Shown: positions 63,943 to 64,000 of the stretch, piece after piece
How positions within the stretch are numbered: position 1 is the stretch's first letter
Layout: every line of letters starts with the position of its first letter
Source of the DNA: Sporopachydermia quercuum
Taxonomy: Eukaryota; Ascomycota; Sporopachydermiomycetes; Sporopachydermiales; Sporopachydermiaceae
Length of the DNA: 64,000 nt
Assembly: GCA_001599295.1 (NCBI GenBank)
Contig: BCGN01000004.1
Coordinates: forward strand, 178,529 to 242,528
Direction of reading: 5' to 3'
Translations under genes and position numbers: made by a program
The notes under the pieces: model-generated
The model's input: only the letters and a program-made list of their open reading frames with translations
Told to the model about the DNA's origin: nothing
The model's database searches: none

Positions 63943-64000
63943 CTATTTACTTCGCTGATTATTTACTCTCATTCTTCTCTTTCTAATTAATAAGAAGAAG

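Overview
The window is nuclear DNA of a budding yeast (Saccharomycotina). It is AT-rich and carries about 22 recognisable single-copy housekeeping genes. Introns are few but canonical: donors GTATGT, GTAAGT or GTGAGT and branch sites mostly TACTAAC. It holds a nuclear gene for a complex I subunit (NDUFS6/NUMM type), so the species has respiratory complex I and is not a Saccharomycetaceae member such as Saccharomyces or Kluyveromyces. CTG falls on near-invariant leucines in the SKN7 DNA-binding domain and in COQ1, so the standard code applies and the CTG-Ser and CTG-Ala clades are unlikely. I cannot name the genus. Isolated N bases, roughly one per kilobase, look like masked ambiguous or heterozygous positions.

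Layout, left to right. 0-9 kb: a candidate spliced unknown gene at the edge, URA9 (quinone-linked dihydroorotate dehydrogenase), GET2, and an unrecognised 159-residue protein. 9.8-16.8 kb: a pyruvate/branched-chain dehydrogenase kinase, the spliced NUMM gene and MRPL9, all mitochondrial. 18.8-25 kb: the exportin CRM1 and a divergent GSK3-family kinase. 25.5-29.5 kb: MRPS18, spliced RPL25 and malate dehydrogenase. 31-41 kb: NTH1 neutral trehalase, spliced YRB1, RER2-type cis-prenyltransferase and COQ1. 42.9-53.5 kb: SKN7, SET5, an FMP10-like thioesterase-fold protein, and FAU1, whose reading frame is broken by two introns. 55.5-62.4 kb: BAT with two in-frame starts, three-exon HYM1, and an MRH1-type opsin-related protein. 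The right edge holds a promoter with three CACGTG boxes.

Genes are individually transcribed, with no operons and no complete mobile element. Several share themes: mitochondrial function (URA9, NUMM, MRPL9, MRPS18, COQ1, the dehydrogenase kinase, BAT, FMP10), and Ran-dependent nuclear transport (CRM1 and YRB1). Intergenic regions are long for a yeast, often 1-2.8 kb. They contain short coding-like islands, small repeats, one perfect 35-bp palindrome, and recurrent TCACGTAAT, CACGTG and Reb1-like sites upstream of mitochondrial genes. I found no clearly novel multi-gene system. The best leads are the unexplained small or split reading frames and the shared promoter motifs.
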